Translations under genes and position numbers: made by a program
Virus record (IMG/VR): IMGVR_UViG_3300036944_000900
Span: 1 to 43,460 of that record
DNA length: 43,460 bases
Reading direction: 5' to 3' (one strand)
Source: a virus
Shown: positions 1 to 6,428 of the stretch, piece by piece
Layout of the letters: every line of letters starts with the position of its first letter
Numbering within the stretch: position 1 is the first letter of the stretch
The notes under the pieces: generated by a model
Database searches by the model: none
Told to the model about the DNA's origin: nothing
What the model saw: only the letters and a program-made list of their open reading frames with translations

Positions 1-895
1 CGGGTGAATATGAAAGAATAATAGCCTTGATATTGAAATTTGCTAGAAGCTTCTTATCAATCAGCTCAGATGTAGTGGTAACTCTCTTGACTGCTCCAAA
101 CACACCTTCTAGAACTAACTTATTAGTTTGACTTCCGTCTAGAGTGCCGGTTGTTCCGAATCTATATTTGCAGTTTATCAGTTTCTCCATGATAGAGATA
201 AGAGAAGTTGCTTTAAACAGATGAGCCTCATCACCAATAACTACCTCATATTGTTGAAAATACGATTTTGGAAGTTTATAGAGACTCTGCCAAGTGCTGA
301 TAGTGATTTTCTTCGGTGAGTCCTTTGCCTGACCGGCATACACCTGATGAACATTCTTTTCGGTGTTATAGCCATAATCTTCAAAGTCAGAAGTCAGCTG
401 AGATACTAGAGATGTAGTAGGAACAATGATCAGAGTTTTCATATTGTAGAATCTAGTCAGAAGATAGATAATCAATGACTTACCAGATCCAGTTGGAGAC
501 AGAAGCAATCCTCTGTGATTTCTCACTCCATAAAGAAACCCTGCTTCTTGATGCTCTCTGACCTCATATGGTAGATTCAGAGACTTGAAAAAATCTCTAG
601 CTTCTAAAGCTGAGATTTCAAATTGATCAAAGTCAGATGATAATTCAACTTCGTAGTCTCTGTCCTTAGCAAAGAGCTCTATATAAGATAGAAGACCATG
701 ATAAAGCAATCCAGTCATAGGATTAAAGAGATAGATATTTCCGTCCCAGATTCCATTTCTGAATTTCGGTGAGAACTTAGCTCCAGGAACAGCAAACTTG
801 AAATACTCTTTCAGTTCAAAAAGTATTCCAGGATCTGTTGTTTTGATTCTTATGTGAACTTCATTAACTTTTTCAACATATATTGTATCTGCCAC
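1..895 (-). CDS. uvsW: UvsW-type DNA/RNA helicase (3' end beyond window)
   Basis: Superfamily 2 helicase that in T4 unwinds R-loops and branched DNA and drives the switch to recombination-dependent replication. About 298 residues are visible. They include an N-terminal DNA-binding region with FRNGIWDG (res. ~46-52), Walker A SPTGSGKS (133-140), the DEAH box GDEAHLF (221-227) and motif III-like GTTGTLDG (247-254). T4 UvsW is ~587 aa, so the C-terminal RecA lobe lies outside the window. The chosen start is GTG at 895-893, four bases after the uvsY stop, with a GGGG-rich ribosome site inside the end of uvsY. The pair is probably cotranscribed. Confidence 0.93.
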   Translation of the reverse strand, partial: MADTIYVEKVNEVHIRIKTTDPGILFELKEYFKFAVPGAKFSPKFRNGIWDGNIYLFNPMTGLLYHGLLSYIELFAKDRDYEVELSSDFDQFEISALEARDFFKSLNLPYEVREHQEAGFLYGVRNHRGLLLSPTGSGKSLIIYLLTRFYNMKTLIIVPTTSLVSQLTSDFEDYGYNTEKNVHQVYAGQAKDSPKKITISTWQSLYKLPKSYFQQYEVVIGDEAHLFKATSLISIMEKLINCKYRFGTTGTLDGSQTNKLVLEGVFGAVKRVTTTSELIDKKLLANFNIKAIILSYSP

Positions 896-896
896 T

Positions 897-1346
897 TTAT
901 GCCCCTACTTGGAATTTCTCCCAGTCGATCCCGTTTTTGATTAAAAATCCACGATTCACAAATGATTTGATAATCGAATTGAGAAGTTCAATCTTTTCGA
1001 GCTGTACTGCTACTTTGAGATTTTTTTCTATGATATGCTTATCTGACTCTAGATGCCGAGAGATATCGCTCTTGAGAATGGTTTTTCTCCCGACTGACTG
1101 AAATTCTTCTAGCCAACCGAAATCCCGCAGAGTCTCGTCGTCCATAGCTCCACTATAGAAGTCATGGCGATGTGCGGTAAATTGTTTCAGATCAGCTTGC
1201 ATCTTAAGAAGCTTTAACTTCTCATTCATATAGATGCGATAATATTTATGATGTAATTTTGGAATGTTTATAGCTTCATTCCCGAGCTGCGTCTTATCGA
1301 TCTTAGAATCTACGTTCCAGGCATCAAATATTTCATCAATAGTCAT
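897..1346 (-). CDS. uvsY: UvsY recombination mediator
   Basis: UvsY loads the UvsX recombinase on gp32-coated ssDNA. The 149-aa product matches T4-like UvsY in length (T4 137 aa) and in layout: N-terminal MTIDEIFDAWNVDSKIDKT, a central DFYSGAMDDE segment (compare DYYSG in T4) and the C-terminal RGFLIKNGIDWEKF. A good ribosome site (AAAGGA) precedes the ATG, and a sigma70-like promoter lies immediately upstream on the minus strand (1375-1403). It is followed directly by uvsW, an order seen in other T4-like phages. Confidence 0.92.
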   Translation of the reverse strand: MTIDEIFDAWNVDSKIDKTQLGNEAINIPKLHHKYYRIYMNEKLKLLKMQADLKQFTAHRHDFYSGAMDDETLRDFGWLEEFQSVGRKTILKSDISRHLESDKHIIEKNLKVAVQLEKIELLNSIIKSFVNRGFLIKNGIDWEKFQVGA

Positions 1347-1374
1347 GATTTATCCTTTTATACTCATTGCAAGT

Positions 1375-1403
1375 ATTATATCAGGTTACACAATAAAAGT
1401 AAA
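1375..1403 (-). promoter_or_regulatory. Promoter of uvsY-uvsW
   Basis: Read on the minus strand: -35 TTTACT (1403-1398), 17-bp spacer, extended -10 TGATATAAT (1383-1375). It starts right after the stop codon of the tail-tube-like gene and lies about 30 bases before the uvsY ATG, so recombination genes can be transcribed separately from the structural gene upstream. Confidence 0.6.
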
Positions 1404-1406
1404 CAC

Positions 1407-1886
1407 TTAAAGTGTAGTATAGTCATAATTTGTGTAATTAAATCGCACTGTTGCTTCTACATACTGAACATCATTACCGTCTAGAGCTAAATTGAATCCA
1501 GATAGATAGTCAGGATATAGATCGTAGAATGTATATTGAATGGTAGGATTAAGAGAAGAATCTAAGATAGAGAGAGTGGCCTGAATCTGTGGATCTAAAA
1601 GAGCTTTTCTCTCTGTGTAAGAAGTCGGTTTACCCAAGCCACGGATCCAGTCAAAAATCTCTGTATAATTTGACATATCGTAGTTGACTTTGAATCTAGC
1701 AGAAATAGGTTCAAATGTCATATGTTCTCCGGGTAGAGCTATTGTCTGGAATGGCGTCTTGAATCCACCAGTTTCTCCCATGACCACGCCAGGGAATGTC
1801 ACACCCTGAACGTATTCCTCAAAGCCCGGTAATTTATGGACCTGAAATTTGAAACCATTGTTGGGTAAAAACGCTTTGCACGTCAT
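1407..1886 (-). CDS. gp19-type tail tube / virion structural protein
   Basis: 159-aa protein of the T4-like gp19 tail-tube family. It contains FQVHKLPGFEEYVQGVTFPGV near the N terminus and the family-typical NYDMSNYTEIFDWIRGLGKP near residues 69-88, which resembles the 'NYxEIxxWxxGLG' signature of cyanophage gp19-like proteins. It could be the main tube protein or a paralogous baseplate/tail completion protein; sequence alone does not decide. Ribosome site AGGAAA. A T4-like late promoter TATAAATA lies ~41 nt upstream, as expected for a structural gene. Confidence 0.75.
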   Translation of the reverse strand: MTCKAFLPNNGFKFQVHKLPGFEEYVQGVTFPGVVMGETGGFKTPFQTIALPGEHMTFEPISARFKVNYDMSNYTEIFDWIRGLGKPTSYTERKALLDPQIQATLSILDSSLNPTIQYTFYDLYPDYLSGFNLALDGNDVQYVEATVRFNYTNYDYTTL

Positions 1887-1897
1887 GTTTTTTCCTA

Positions 1898-1926
1898 TTT
1901 ACATTAATTCGTAGCCTGATATAATA
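1898..1926 (+). promoter_or_regulatory. Early-type promoter, copy 1
   Basis: TTTACATTAATTC (1898-1910), 6 nt, then TGATATAATA (1917-1926). It matches the phage's repeated early promoter and drives the membrane-protein/SPFH cluster beginning at 1957. Confidence 0.7.
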
Positions 1927-1934
1927 TATTTATA
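1927..1934 (-). promoter_or_regulatory. T4-like late promoter (TATAAATA)
   Basis: Exact TATAAATA on the minus strand, ~41 nt before the ATG of the tail-tube-like gene. T4-superfamily late promoters are a single -10-like element of this type. It abuts the early promoter facing the other way. Confidence 0.6.
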
Positions 1935-1956
1935 CCAACCAAACAGGAACAAACAA

Positions 1957-2145
1957 ATGAACGACCGACGTAACCAATTTCAGGTGGATTTCACCTACTC
2001 CGACGGCAATAGCGAAGGCCGGATGAAGATTCAGGGCAATGTCAACCAGCTCGGTGGTGCTACTAGCGAATTTGCTATTCTTGAGCATGTCCGTCGGCAG
2101 TACCCGAACTACAACGTCACTATCATGAACGTCAAGTGGATGTAA
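1957..2145 (+). CDS. Small hypothetical protein
   Basis: 62 aa, soluble, with no signal or membrane segment and no recognised family. The start is supported by AGGA seven bases upstream and by the early promoter at 1898. It is more GC-rich and regular in codon use than the membrane genes that follow. Confidence 0.65.
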   Translation: MNDRRNQFQVDFTYSDGNSEGRMKIQGNVNQLGGATSEFAILEHVRRQYPNYNVTIMNVKWM

Positions 2146-2149
2146 TTTA

Positions 2150-2371
2150 ATGAAAGCTGAAAATCTTTTAGTTAAAACGGTGTTTGGTGCATCTGTTTTT
2201 GCTATCGCTAATCTTCTCTGGTTTAGGATGCTGGTCAATTCAGCTCTGATGTCAGGAAGTGATTTTGGAGTTCTGGCAGCTCCATTCTTGATTGCTGCAG
2301 GTGTGGCAATCGATATCTATGTTATCACCAAGTTTGTATCTTACCTCTCGAAATGGATTGAATCAGAATGA
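2150..2371 (+). CDS. Small membrane protein (2 TM)
   Basis: 73 aa with two hydrophobic segments (about res. 8-30 and 40-63) and a short charged C terminus. Its stop overlaps the ATG of the SPFH lipoprotein by four bases (ATGA), implying translational coupling. Probably an inner-membrane partner of that protein; function unknown. Confidence 0.7.
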   Translation: MKAENLLVKTVFGASVFAIANLLWFRMLVNSALMSGSDFGVLAAPFLIAAGVAIDIYVITKFVSYLSKWIESE

Positions 2372-3195
2372 ATATTAAGACTCTTCTAATCGTCGCTGCT
2401 TCTGCAGTTGCTCTTGCTGGCTGCGGCCAGGTCGTTGATGCCGGTTCTATCGGTGTTAAGGTTAAGAATGTCGGCTCTAATGCCGGTGTTCAATCAGAAC
2501 CTCTGCCCACTGGTTGGCATGCTCTGGGACTCTTTGGTGAAAAGATCATCGAATATCCAGTCACTCAGAAGGTTTATTCCTTCACTCGTGCGACATCTGA
2601 AGGTGAGCCTCTCAATGAAGAAATCGTCTTCAATGACAATACCGGTCTGACTTTGTCTGGTGATATTGCGGTTACCGTTCGAATCAACCCCGCTAAGGCT
2701 CCTGCTATCTATGCGAAGTATCGCGCCTCTACAGACGATCTGATTCATGGCACCATTCGTAACGCTATTCGTTCTGCAGTGAACGCTGAAGCAGAAAAGA
2801 TGTCGTCTGAGCAGATTTACACTGGTGGTAAGGCACAACTGATTAGATCTGCACTCGTCGATGTTCAGAAGCAGTTCGATAAGGAAGGCATCGAGGTTCT
2901 TAACCTTGAATGGATTGGCTCTATCCGTTACCCCGCATCCGTGACTGCCGCTATCACTCTGAAGACTACTAAGCTTCAAGAAGCAGAAGCCGCTAAGGCA
3001 GATGAAGCTCGTGCTACTGCTCAAGCCGCAGCTAAGGTTGCTGAAGCAAAGGGTGAGGCAGAAGCTACTCGTATCCGTGGTGAAGCTCTTCGCTCTAATC
3101 CTCAGATCCTGCAACAAATGTGGGTTGAGACTTGGGACGGTAAGCTGCCCACTTACGTCGGCAACGGTGAAACCTTCATGATGGTCAAGCCGTAA
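2368..3195 (+). CDS. SPFH/band-7 (prohibitin-like) lipoprotein
   Basis: 275 aa. The N-terminal signal ends in a lipobox LALAGC, with the lipidated Cys at res. 19. Residues ~25-195 have the band-7 fold pattern, and ~198-240 form an alanine/glutamate-rich coiled coil (EAEAAKADEARATAQAAA), typical of prohibitin/stomatin oligomerisation. Prohibitin-like proteins occur in several T4-like phages; their role (membrane scaffold, lysis timing or superinfection effects) is not settled. It is embedded in a run of small membrane proteins with overlapping starts and stops. Confidence 0.85.
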   Translation: MNIKTLLIVAASAVALAGCGQVVDAGSIGVKVKNVGSNAGVQSEPLPTGWHALGLFGEKIIEYPVTQKVYSFTRATSEGEPLNEEIVFNDNTGLTLSGDIAVTVRINPAKAPAIYAKYRASTDDLIHGTIRNAIRSAVNAEAEKMSSEQIYTGGKAQLIRSALVDVQKQFDKEGIEVLNLEWIGSIRYPASVTAAITLKTTKLQEAEAAKADEARATAQAAAKVAEAKGEAEATRIRGEALRSNPQILQQMWVETWDGKLPTYVGNGETFMMVKP

Positions 3196-3417
3196 ATGTT
3201 TACGCCGCTTTGGCTTATGGTTGCTACGGTGATTTATTTCATCGTAGCAGTCAAAGCAACAATCGAATACAAGAAATCTACTAGATTCGACCCAGAGTTT
3301 GACCTATTCATGTTTTTGTTATTTGCTGGTGTTTTCTGTTATTTATTCTGGCCAATTCTTTTGGTTATCGGTCCGGCATATTTGATCGGAACTTTTATCT
3401 CTAATAGGAAGAACTAA
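3196..3417 (+). CDS. Small membrane protein
   Basis: 73 aa, two predicted membrane helices (res. ~3-20 and ~38-65). The ATG abuts the stop of the SPFH gene with no gap, and its own stop overlaps the next ATG (TAATG). Similar in size and topology to the following gene, possibly an old duplication. Confidence 0.7.
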   Translation: MFTPLWLMVATVIYFIVAVKATIEYKKSTRFDPEFDLFMFLLFAGVFCYLFWPILLVIGPAYLIGTFISNRKN

Positions 3418-3635
3418 TGACTTTTATTTGGATTCTAGGTGTAGTAACTACCTATTTCGTATTTGCCATTTACGTCTTTTGTAAGCCACTTGTTCCATAT
3501 GAAATGGATGAAAGTGATCGATTTATACAGTTGGTGATGGGTGCGCTCGGATGTGTAGTCGTCTGGCCATTTTTCGTGATCGTTGGTCTTGCTTATCTTA
3601 GTAAGAAGACGTTCTTTTCTGGAGTTAAAGTATGA
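3417..3635 (+). CDS. Small membrane protein
   Basis: 72 aa, two hydrophobic segments (res. ~4-22 and ~38-62) and a short basic tail. The layout resembles the preceding protein. Its stop overlaps the next ATG (ATGA), so the cluster is translationally coupled. Confidence 0.7.
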   Translation: MTFIWILGVVTTYFVFAIYVFCKPLVPYEMDESDRFIQLVMGALGCVVVWPFFVIVGLAYLSKKTFFSGVKV

Positions 3636-3799
3636 AGACTGTTCTAAGGGAATCTATTGATCGACATGGTCGTGTCTGGAAATCTCAGTATGGTCTTATG
3701 TGGACTAATGCCAAGAGGACCATTCGCCGACCAAAAGGCGATCTAGTCATTGAAGAAGGACAAATTTTGCGTCATCAATCCGACATTTCTTGGGTTTGA
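3632..3799 (+). CDS. Small basic hypothetical protein
   Basis: 55 aa, beginning MKTVLRESIDRHGRVW and rich in Arg/Lys. It starts by ATGA overlap with the membrane gene upstream, and its stop codon lies inside the -35 of the tRNA promoter. No family recognised. Confidence 0.55.
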   Translation: MKTVLRESIDRHGRVWKSQYGLMWTNAKRTIRRPKGDLVIEEGQILRHQSDISWV

Positions 3800-3823
3800 C
3801 AATAAATAAAATTAAGATATAAT
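3796..3823 (+). promoter_or_regulatory. Strong sigma70-type promoter of the tRNA region
   Basis: TTGACA (3796-3801), 16-bp AT-only spacer, TATAAT (3818-3823). Both hexamers are perfect consensus. It lies 15 bases before a tRNA 5' half. Confidence 0.75.
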
Positions 3824-3837
3824 ACATCTTAACAAAT

Positions 3838-3872
3838 GGTCCTGTAGCTCAATGGTAGAGCGAAGAGCTTAG
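3838..3872 (+). pseudogene. tRNA 5' half, interrupted in the anticodon loop
   Basis: Acceptor strand GGTCCTG, TA, D-arm GCTC-AATGGTA-GAGC and 5' anticodon strand AAGAG are all canonical. The sequence then leaves tRNA form at CTTAG. No matching 3' strand (CTCTT, or CAGGACC followed by NCCA) is found downstream. A homing endonuclease gene follows directly, so the 3' half was probably lost when that element arrived. Confidence 0.65.
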
Positions 3873-3875
3873 TAT

Positions 3876-3883
3876 AATAAATA
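3876..3883 (+). promoter_or_regulatory. Possible late promoter (AATAAATA)
   Basis: NATAAATA motif 22 nt before the ATG of the endonuclease gene. Consistent with late expression of a homing endonuclease, but AT-rich surroundings make a chance match possible. Confidence 0.35.
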
Positions 3884-3905
3884 GATGCATATAGGAGATG
3901 CGTCT

Positions 3906-4556
3906 ATGATTAGAAACAAAACAAGTTGCACTAAATGCAATAAAGATATAAGTAACTCTAATTTTCGAAAGCACTTGGTAGCTTGCCAAGGTGTAAAACT
4001 TAAAAAAGTTAGAGGTATAGATTATGATCCAAATCATGGATACAAGACTAGTAATAGAAAAGCTTGGAACCACGATTTAACTAAAGCTACTGATGATAGA
4101 GTAAAATTTAATTCGGAAAAAGTTTCTAATTCTAGACTTAATAATCCTAATATATCAGGTTGGCGCCATTCTTCTGAAACAAAAGATAAACTTTCTGTAT
4201 TAGCATGCACCAGACTTAAGAAAAATTCTAAATATTCTAAGAATGTAGAATACAAACCTGGAGTAATTTTAGAATCATCATATGAAGTTAGAGTTGCTAA
4301 AATTTTAGATGAAATATGCGTTGAATGGATTAAAGTAAGAAAAGGCTTTATTTGGAATGATAATGGTAAAATTAGAAGATACATTCCAGATTTTTATTTG
4401 CCGGCTTATGATTTATATTTAGATCCAAAAAATGATTATTTAATTCTTAAAGATAAATTAAAAATTGAAAGTGCAATGCATCTAAATAATATTCAAGTTT
4501 TAGTTTTGAATAACTCAAACATAAATAAAGAATATTTACTTAATATGCTGGGGTAG
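3906..4556 (+). CDS. Homing endonuclease (NUMOD3 + VSR-like nuclease)
   Basis: 216 aa from the ATG that has AGGAG at 3893-3897; an in-frame ATG at 3885 lacks a ribosome site. Residues 8-28 form a small zinc finger (CTKC...H...C). Residues ~84-97 carry a NUMOD3-like DNA-binding motif (GWRHSSETKDKLS). Residues 123-180 match a VSR/EDxHD-type PD-(D/E)XK nuclease, with ESSYE (E127), IPDFYLP (D162) and DPK (173-175). Base use is much more AT-rich than the neighbours, a sign of transfer. The last ten bases, including the stop, form the 5' acceptor strand of the next tRNA. Confidence 0.8.
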   Translation: MIRNKTSCTKCNKDISNSNFRKHLVACQGVKLKKVRGIDYDPNHGYKTSNRKAWNHDLTKATDDRVKFNSEKVSNSRLNNPNISGWRHSSETKDKLSVLACTRLKKNSKYSKNVEYKPGVILESSYEVRVAKILDEICVEWIKVRKGFIWNDNGKIRRYIPDFYLPAYDLYLDPKNDYLILKDKLKIESAMHLNNIQVLVLNNSNINKEYLLNMLG

Positions 4557-4641
4557 TGTAATGGATAGCACGACGAGATTTATAACCTCGATTTCGCCAG
4601 ATTAGCGGTTAGTGTGGGTTCGAATCCCACCCTCAGTACCA
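4547..4641 (+). tRNA. Type II tRNA, anticodon reads UAU (isotype uncertain)
   Basis: 95 nt with encoded CCA. Acceptor GCTGGGG/CCTCAGT, D-arm GTGT/GCAC and T-arm GTGGG-TTCGAAT-CCCAC are sound. The anticodon stem CGAGA/CCTCG has an A-C mismatch, and loop TTTATAA places UAU (Ile AUA) at 34-36. A ~20-nt variable arm pairs as CGC/GCG, which is normal for Leu/Ser/Tyr rather than Ile. Confidence 0.7.
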
Positions 4642-4656
4642 AGTTTTTATCATTAT

Positions 4657-4740
4657 GGGTGTGTTACCGTAGCGGTCGAACGGCCATGACTTTTAATCAT
4701 GCATTCCACAACGTGGGTTCGAATCCCACCACACCTACCA
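4657..4740 (+). tRNA. tRNA-Lys(UUU), unusual variable loop
   Basis: Acceptor GGGTGTG/CACACCT, anticodon arm CATGA-CTTTTAA-TCATG (anticodon UUU), T-arm GTGGG-TTCGAAT-CCCAC, encoded CCA. The variable loop is about 11 nt instead of 5, and three bases precede the D-stem, so the isotype should be treated with some caution. Confidence 0.7.
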
Positions 4741-4819
4741 TTATTACTGAATTTAGATTCGATTTCCAGTAGACCCTCCACTTTTCCCTAAATAAATTGA
4801 ATTCGTTAGGGAGAATACC

Positions 4820-5245
4820 ATGATTAGTAGCAGAAAAGTAGAAGATCTTCATCCAAAAGTACAAGCAATGGCAAAAGCTCATGTAGCAGCTTGTCATGCA
4901 GCAGGCATCGATATTATGATTACTTGTACATATAGAGATGCAGAAGAACAAAACCGTCTGTATAATCAGGGAAGAACTACACCAGGTGCTAAGGTGACCA
5001 ATGCTAAAGCTGGTCAGTCGATGCACAATTATAGAATTGCGTATGATGTAGTACCACTTCGTTATGGAAAGCCAGTCTGGAAAACCACTGGCGAAGACGG
5101 AGTACTCTGGCAAAAGGTCGGAGCTTTGGGTAAGCAGTGTGGATTAGAGTGGGCTGGAGATTGGAAGACGTTTAGAGAATTTCCTCATTTCCAGTACACA
5201 GGCGGACATAAGTTAGCTCATTTCCAGGCTGGTGGTACTATCTAA
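4820..5245 (+). CDS. M15-family peptidase, probable endolysin
   Basis: 141-aa zinc peptidase of the VanY/L-alanyl-D-glutamate peptidase type, which cleaves the peptide cross-bridge of peptidoglycan during lysis. The zinc ligand pattern is visible: SMHNYRIAYDV (H69, D76) and EFPHF (H123). T(Y)RDAEEQNRLYNQGRT (~res. 37-53) is typical of phage M15C enzymes. There is no signal peptide, so a holin would be needed; none is recognised here. Ribosome site TAGGGAGA. An inverted repeat CCCTAA/TTAGGG surrounds the leader. Confidence 0.88.
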   Translation: MISSRKVEDLHPKVQAMAKAHVAACHAAGIDIMITCTYRDAEEQNRLYNQGRTTPGAKVTNAKAGQSMHNYRIAYDVVPLRYGKPVWKTTGEDGVLWQKVGALGKQCGLEWAGDWKTFREFPHFQYTGGHKLAHFQAGGTI

Positions 5246-5251
5246 GTTTGA

Positions 5252-5327
5252 TGCAGATTGGCGCAGTGGTCAGCGCGCTTGGCTCATACCCAAGAGGACG
5301 GTGGTTCGAATCCATCATCTGCCCCCA
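5252..5327 (+). tRNA. tRNA-Met(CAU)
   Basis: Acceptor TGCAGAT/ATCTGCC with a 1-72 mismatch, D-arm GCGC/GCGC, anticodon arm CTTGG-CTCATAC-CCAAG, T-loop TTCGAAT, encoded CCA. CAU may be elongator Met or, if modified to lysidine, Ile. Confidence 0.85.
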
Positions 5328-5333
5328 TTTTTT

Positions 5334-5409
5334 AGTCGTATAGTTTAATTGAATAAAACACCCAGCTACGAACTGGGAGCCTCGGGTTTGAATCCTGATA
5401 CGACTGCCA
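5334..5409 (+). tRNA. tRNA-Arg(ACG)
   Basis: Perfect 7-bp acceptor AGTCGTA/TACGACT, anticodon arm CCCAG-CTACGAA-CTGGG, encoded CCA. Spaced seven bases from the previous tRNA. Confidence 0.85.
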
Positions 5410-5421
5410 ATTTTTGATACT

Positions 5422-5496
5422 GTCGGTGAAGCTTTAACAGTGAAGCGTCGGTCTCCAAAACCGAAGAATGCGGGGCGGTACCGCACACCTTCGCCA
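5422..5496 (+). tRNA. tRNA-Trp-like, degenerate (anticodon CCA)
   Basis: D-arm GCTT/AAGC, anticodon arm TCGGT-CTCCAAA-ACCGA (anticodon CCA, Trp) and encoded CCA end are intact. The acceptor GTCGGTG/CACCTTC has two mismatches, and the T-arm TGCGG/CCGCA carries loop GGCGGTA instead of the invariant TTCRANY. It may be decaying or modified in function. Confidence 0.6.
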
Positions 5497-5512
5497 TTTT
5501 AACAGGTGCGTA

Positions 5513-5959
5513 ATGTATGATAAAGCAAGAAAAGCAATTCAGGACTCTAGTGTAACTTCTTCTGTTTACATTGGGTGTGATAGTCAAAGATTTAAGAAGC
5601 ACGATATTTGGTATGCTAGATACAGCACCGTTATCATTCTTCATGTAGACTCAAACAAAGGATGTAAATTATTCCATGATACGTTTGAGCTTCCAGACTT
5701 TGGCAATCTAAAGCAAAGACTTCTTAATGAAGTTATGTATGCTACATCTGCTGCTCTAGAAGTTATTGATGTAATTGGCAAGAGGCATCTAGAAATTCAC
5801 CTCGATCTGAACCCTTCAGAAAAGCATAAATCTAATGTTGCAGTTAAAGAAGCTTTAGGTTATGTTAAGGGACAGACCGGAATTGATGCTACTATCAAGC
5901 CAAATTCTTTTGCTGCATCTCATTGTGGTGATCATCTAGTTAGAGGAAAGCTTAAATGA
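5513..5959 (+). CDS. YkuK/DUF458-type RNase H-fold protein
   Basis: 148 aa from the ATG preceded by AGGTG; a longer reading would run back into the tRNA. It starts with a beta-strand carrying YIGCDSQ (catalytic-type D23). A central helix LKQRLLNEVMYATSAALEVI follows, then HLDLNP and a C-terminal PNSFAASHCGDHLVRGK. This is the pattern of the DUF458/YkuK family, which adopts an RNase H-like fold. Cellular role unknown. Its stop overlaps the next ATG by four bases. Confidence 0.8.
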   Translation: MYDKARKAIQDSSVTSSVYIGCDSQRFKKHDIWYARYSTVIILHVDSNKGCKLFHDTFELPDFGNLKQRLLNEVMYATSAALEVIDVIGKRHLEIHLDLNPSEKHKSNVAVKEALGYVKGQTGIDATIKPNSFAASHCGDHLVRGKLK

Positions 5960-6177
5960 AATCATTCAAGGATTATCTAAACAAGAAGACTTTATCACCA
6001 GCTGAAATTGCAGCTAAGCATAAAGTTTCTGTTGAGGAAATCGAAGATGCTCTTGTTGTCGGTACTGAATCCGAAATGGAACACACCGACAACAAGAGTG
6101 TAGCAAAAGAAATTGCTCTAGATCATTTGGGAGAAGATCCTAAATATTACACAAAGTTAAAAGCAGCTAAACTTTAG
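5956..6177 (+). CDS. DUF5661 family protein
   Basis: 73 aa: N-terminal helix-turn-helix-like LSPAEIAAKHKVSVEEIEDAL, then the family-like EMEHTDNKSVAKEIALDHLGEDPKYYTKL. Common in large phages, function unknown. ATGA overlap with the YkuK-like gene suggests a joint role. The last two bases of its stop codon are the first bases of the next tRNA. Confidence 0.8.
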   Translation: MKSFKDYLNKKTLSPAEIAAKHKVSVEEIEDALVVGTESEMEHTDNKSVAKEIALDHLGEDPKYYTKLKAAKL

Positions 6178-6246
6178 TTCCATCTTAGGTAAGGACTTCG
6201 ATCTCATAAGTCGAATGGCACAGATCGATACTGTGTGGAACTACCA
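6176..6246 (+). tRNA. tRNA-like, probable CAU anticodon, reduced D-arm
   Basis: Perfect 7-bp acceptor AGTTCCA/TGGAACT with encoded CCA, and T-arm CACAG-ATCGATA-CTGTG. The most canonical anticodon loop is CTCATAA (CAU) on stem TCGAT/GTCGA. An alternative stem GACTT/AAGTC would give a 9-nt loop. Only ~71 nt long, with at most a 2-3 bp D-stem. Confidence 0.6.
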
Positions 6247-6253
6247 AGTTTAT

Positions 6254-6327
6254 GCCCTCGTAGTTCAATGGTAGAACGTCTGTTTTACACGCAGATTACG
6301 GCAGTTCGATTCTGTCCGAGGGTACCA
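6254..6327 (+). tRNA. tRNA-Val(UAC)
   Basis: Acceptor GCCCTCG/CGAGGGT, D-arm GTTC/GAAC, anticodon arm TCTGT-TTTACAC-GCAGA, T-arm with TTCGATT, encoded CCA. Well formed. Confidence 0.88.
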
Positions 6328-6328
6328 T

Positions 6329-6403
6329 TCCGGATTAGTTTACGTGGAAAAATCCCTGACTTTGAATCAGGAGTACGTGGTTCGAGTCCATGATCCGGAA
6401 CCA
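6329..6403 (+). tRNA. tRNA-Gln(UUG)
   Basis: Perfect acceptor TCCGGAT/ATCCGGA, anticodon arm CCTGA-CTTTGAA-TCAGG, T-loop TTCGAGT, encoded CCA. One base after tRNA-Val. Confidence 0.88.
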
Positions 6404-6428
6404 ATTTTATAATGAAGGAGAGATCTTG

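Noticed and set aside
2494-3117. 207-codon frame antisense to the SPFH gene
   Set aside because: The plus-strand reading has a lipobox and band-7 features; the antisense frame is Ser/Leu-rich shadow sequence with no ribosome site.
3838-4641. Group I intron with internal homing endonuclease in a tRNA
   Set aside because: No 3' exon complementary to the 5' half was found, and no intron core could be seen; the following tRNA is complete on its own.
4697-5113. Minus-strand frame over tRNA-Lys and the M15 peptidase
   Set aside because: It runs through a tRNA and opposes a clear enzyme with catalytic motifs.
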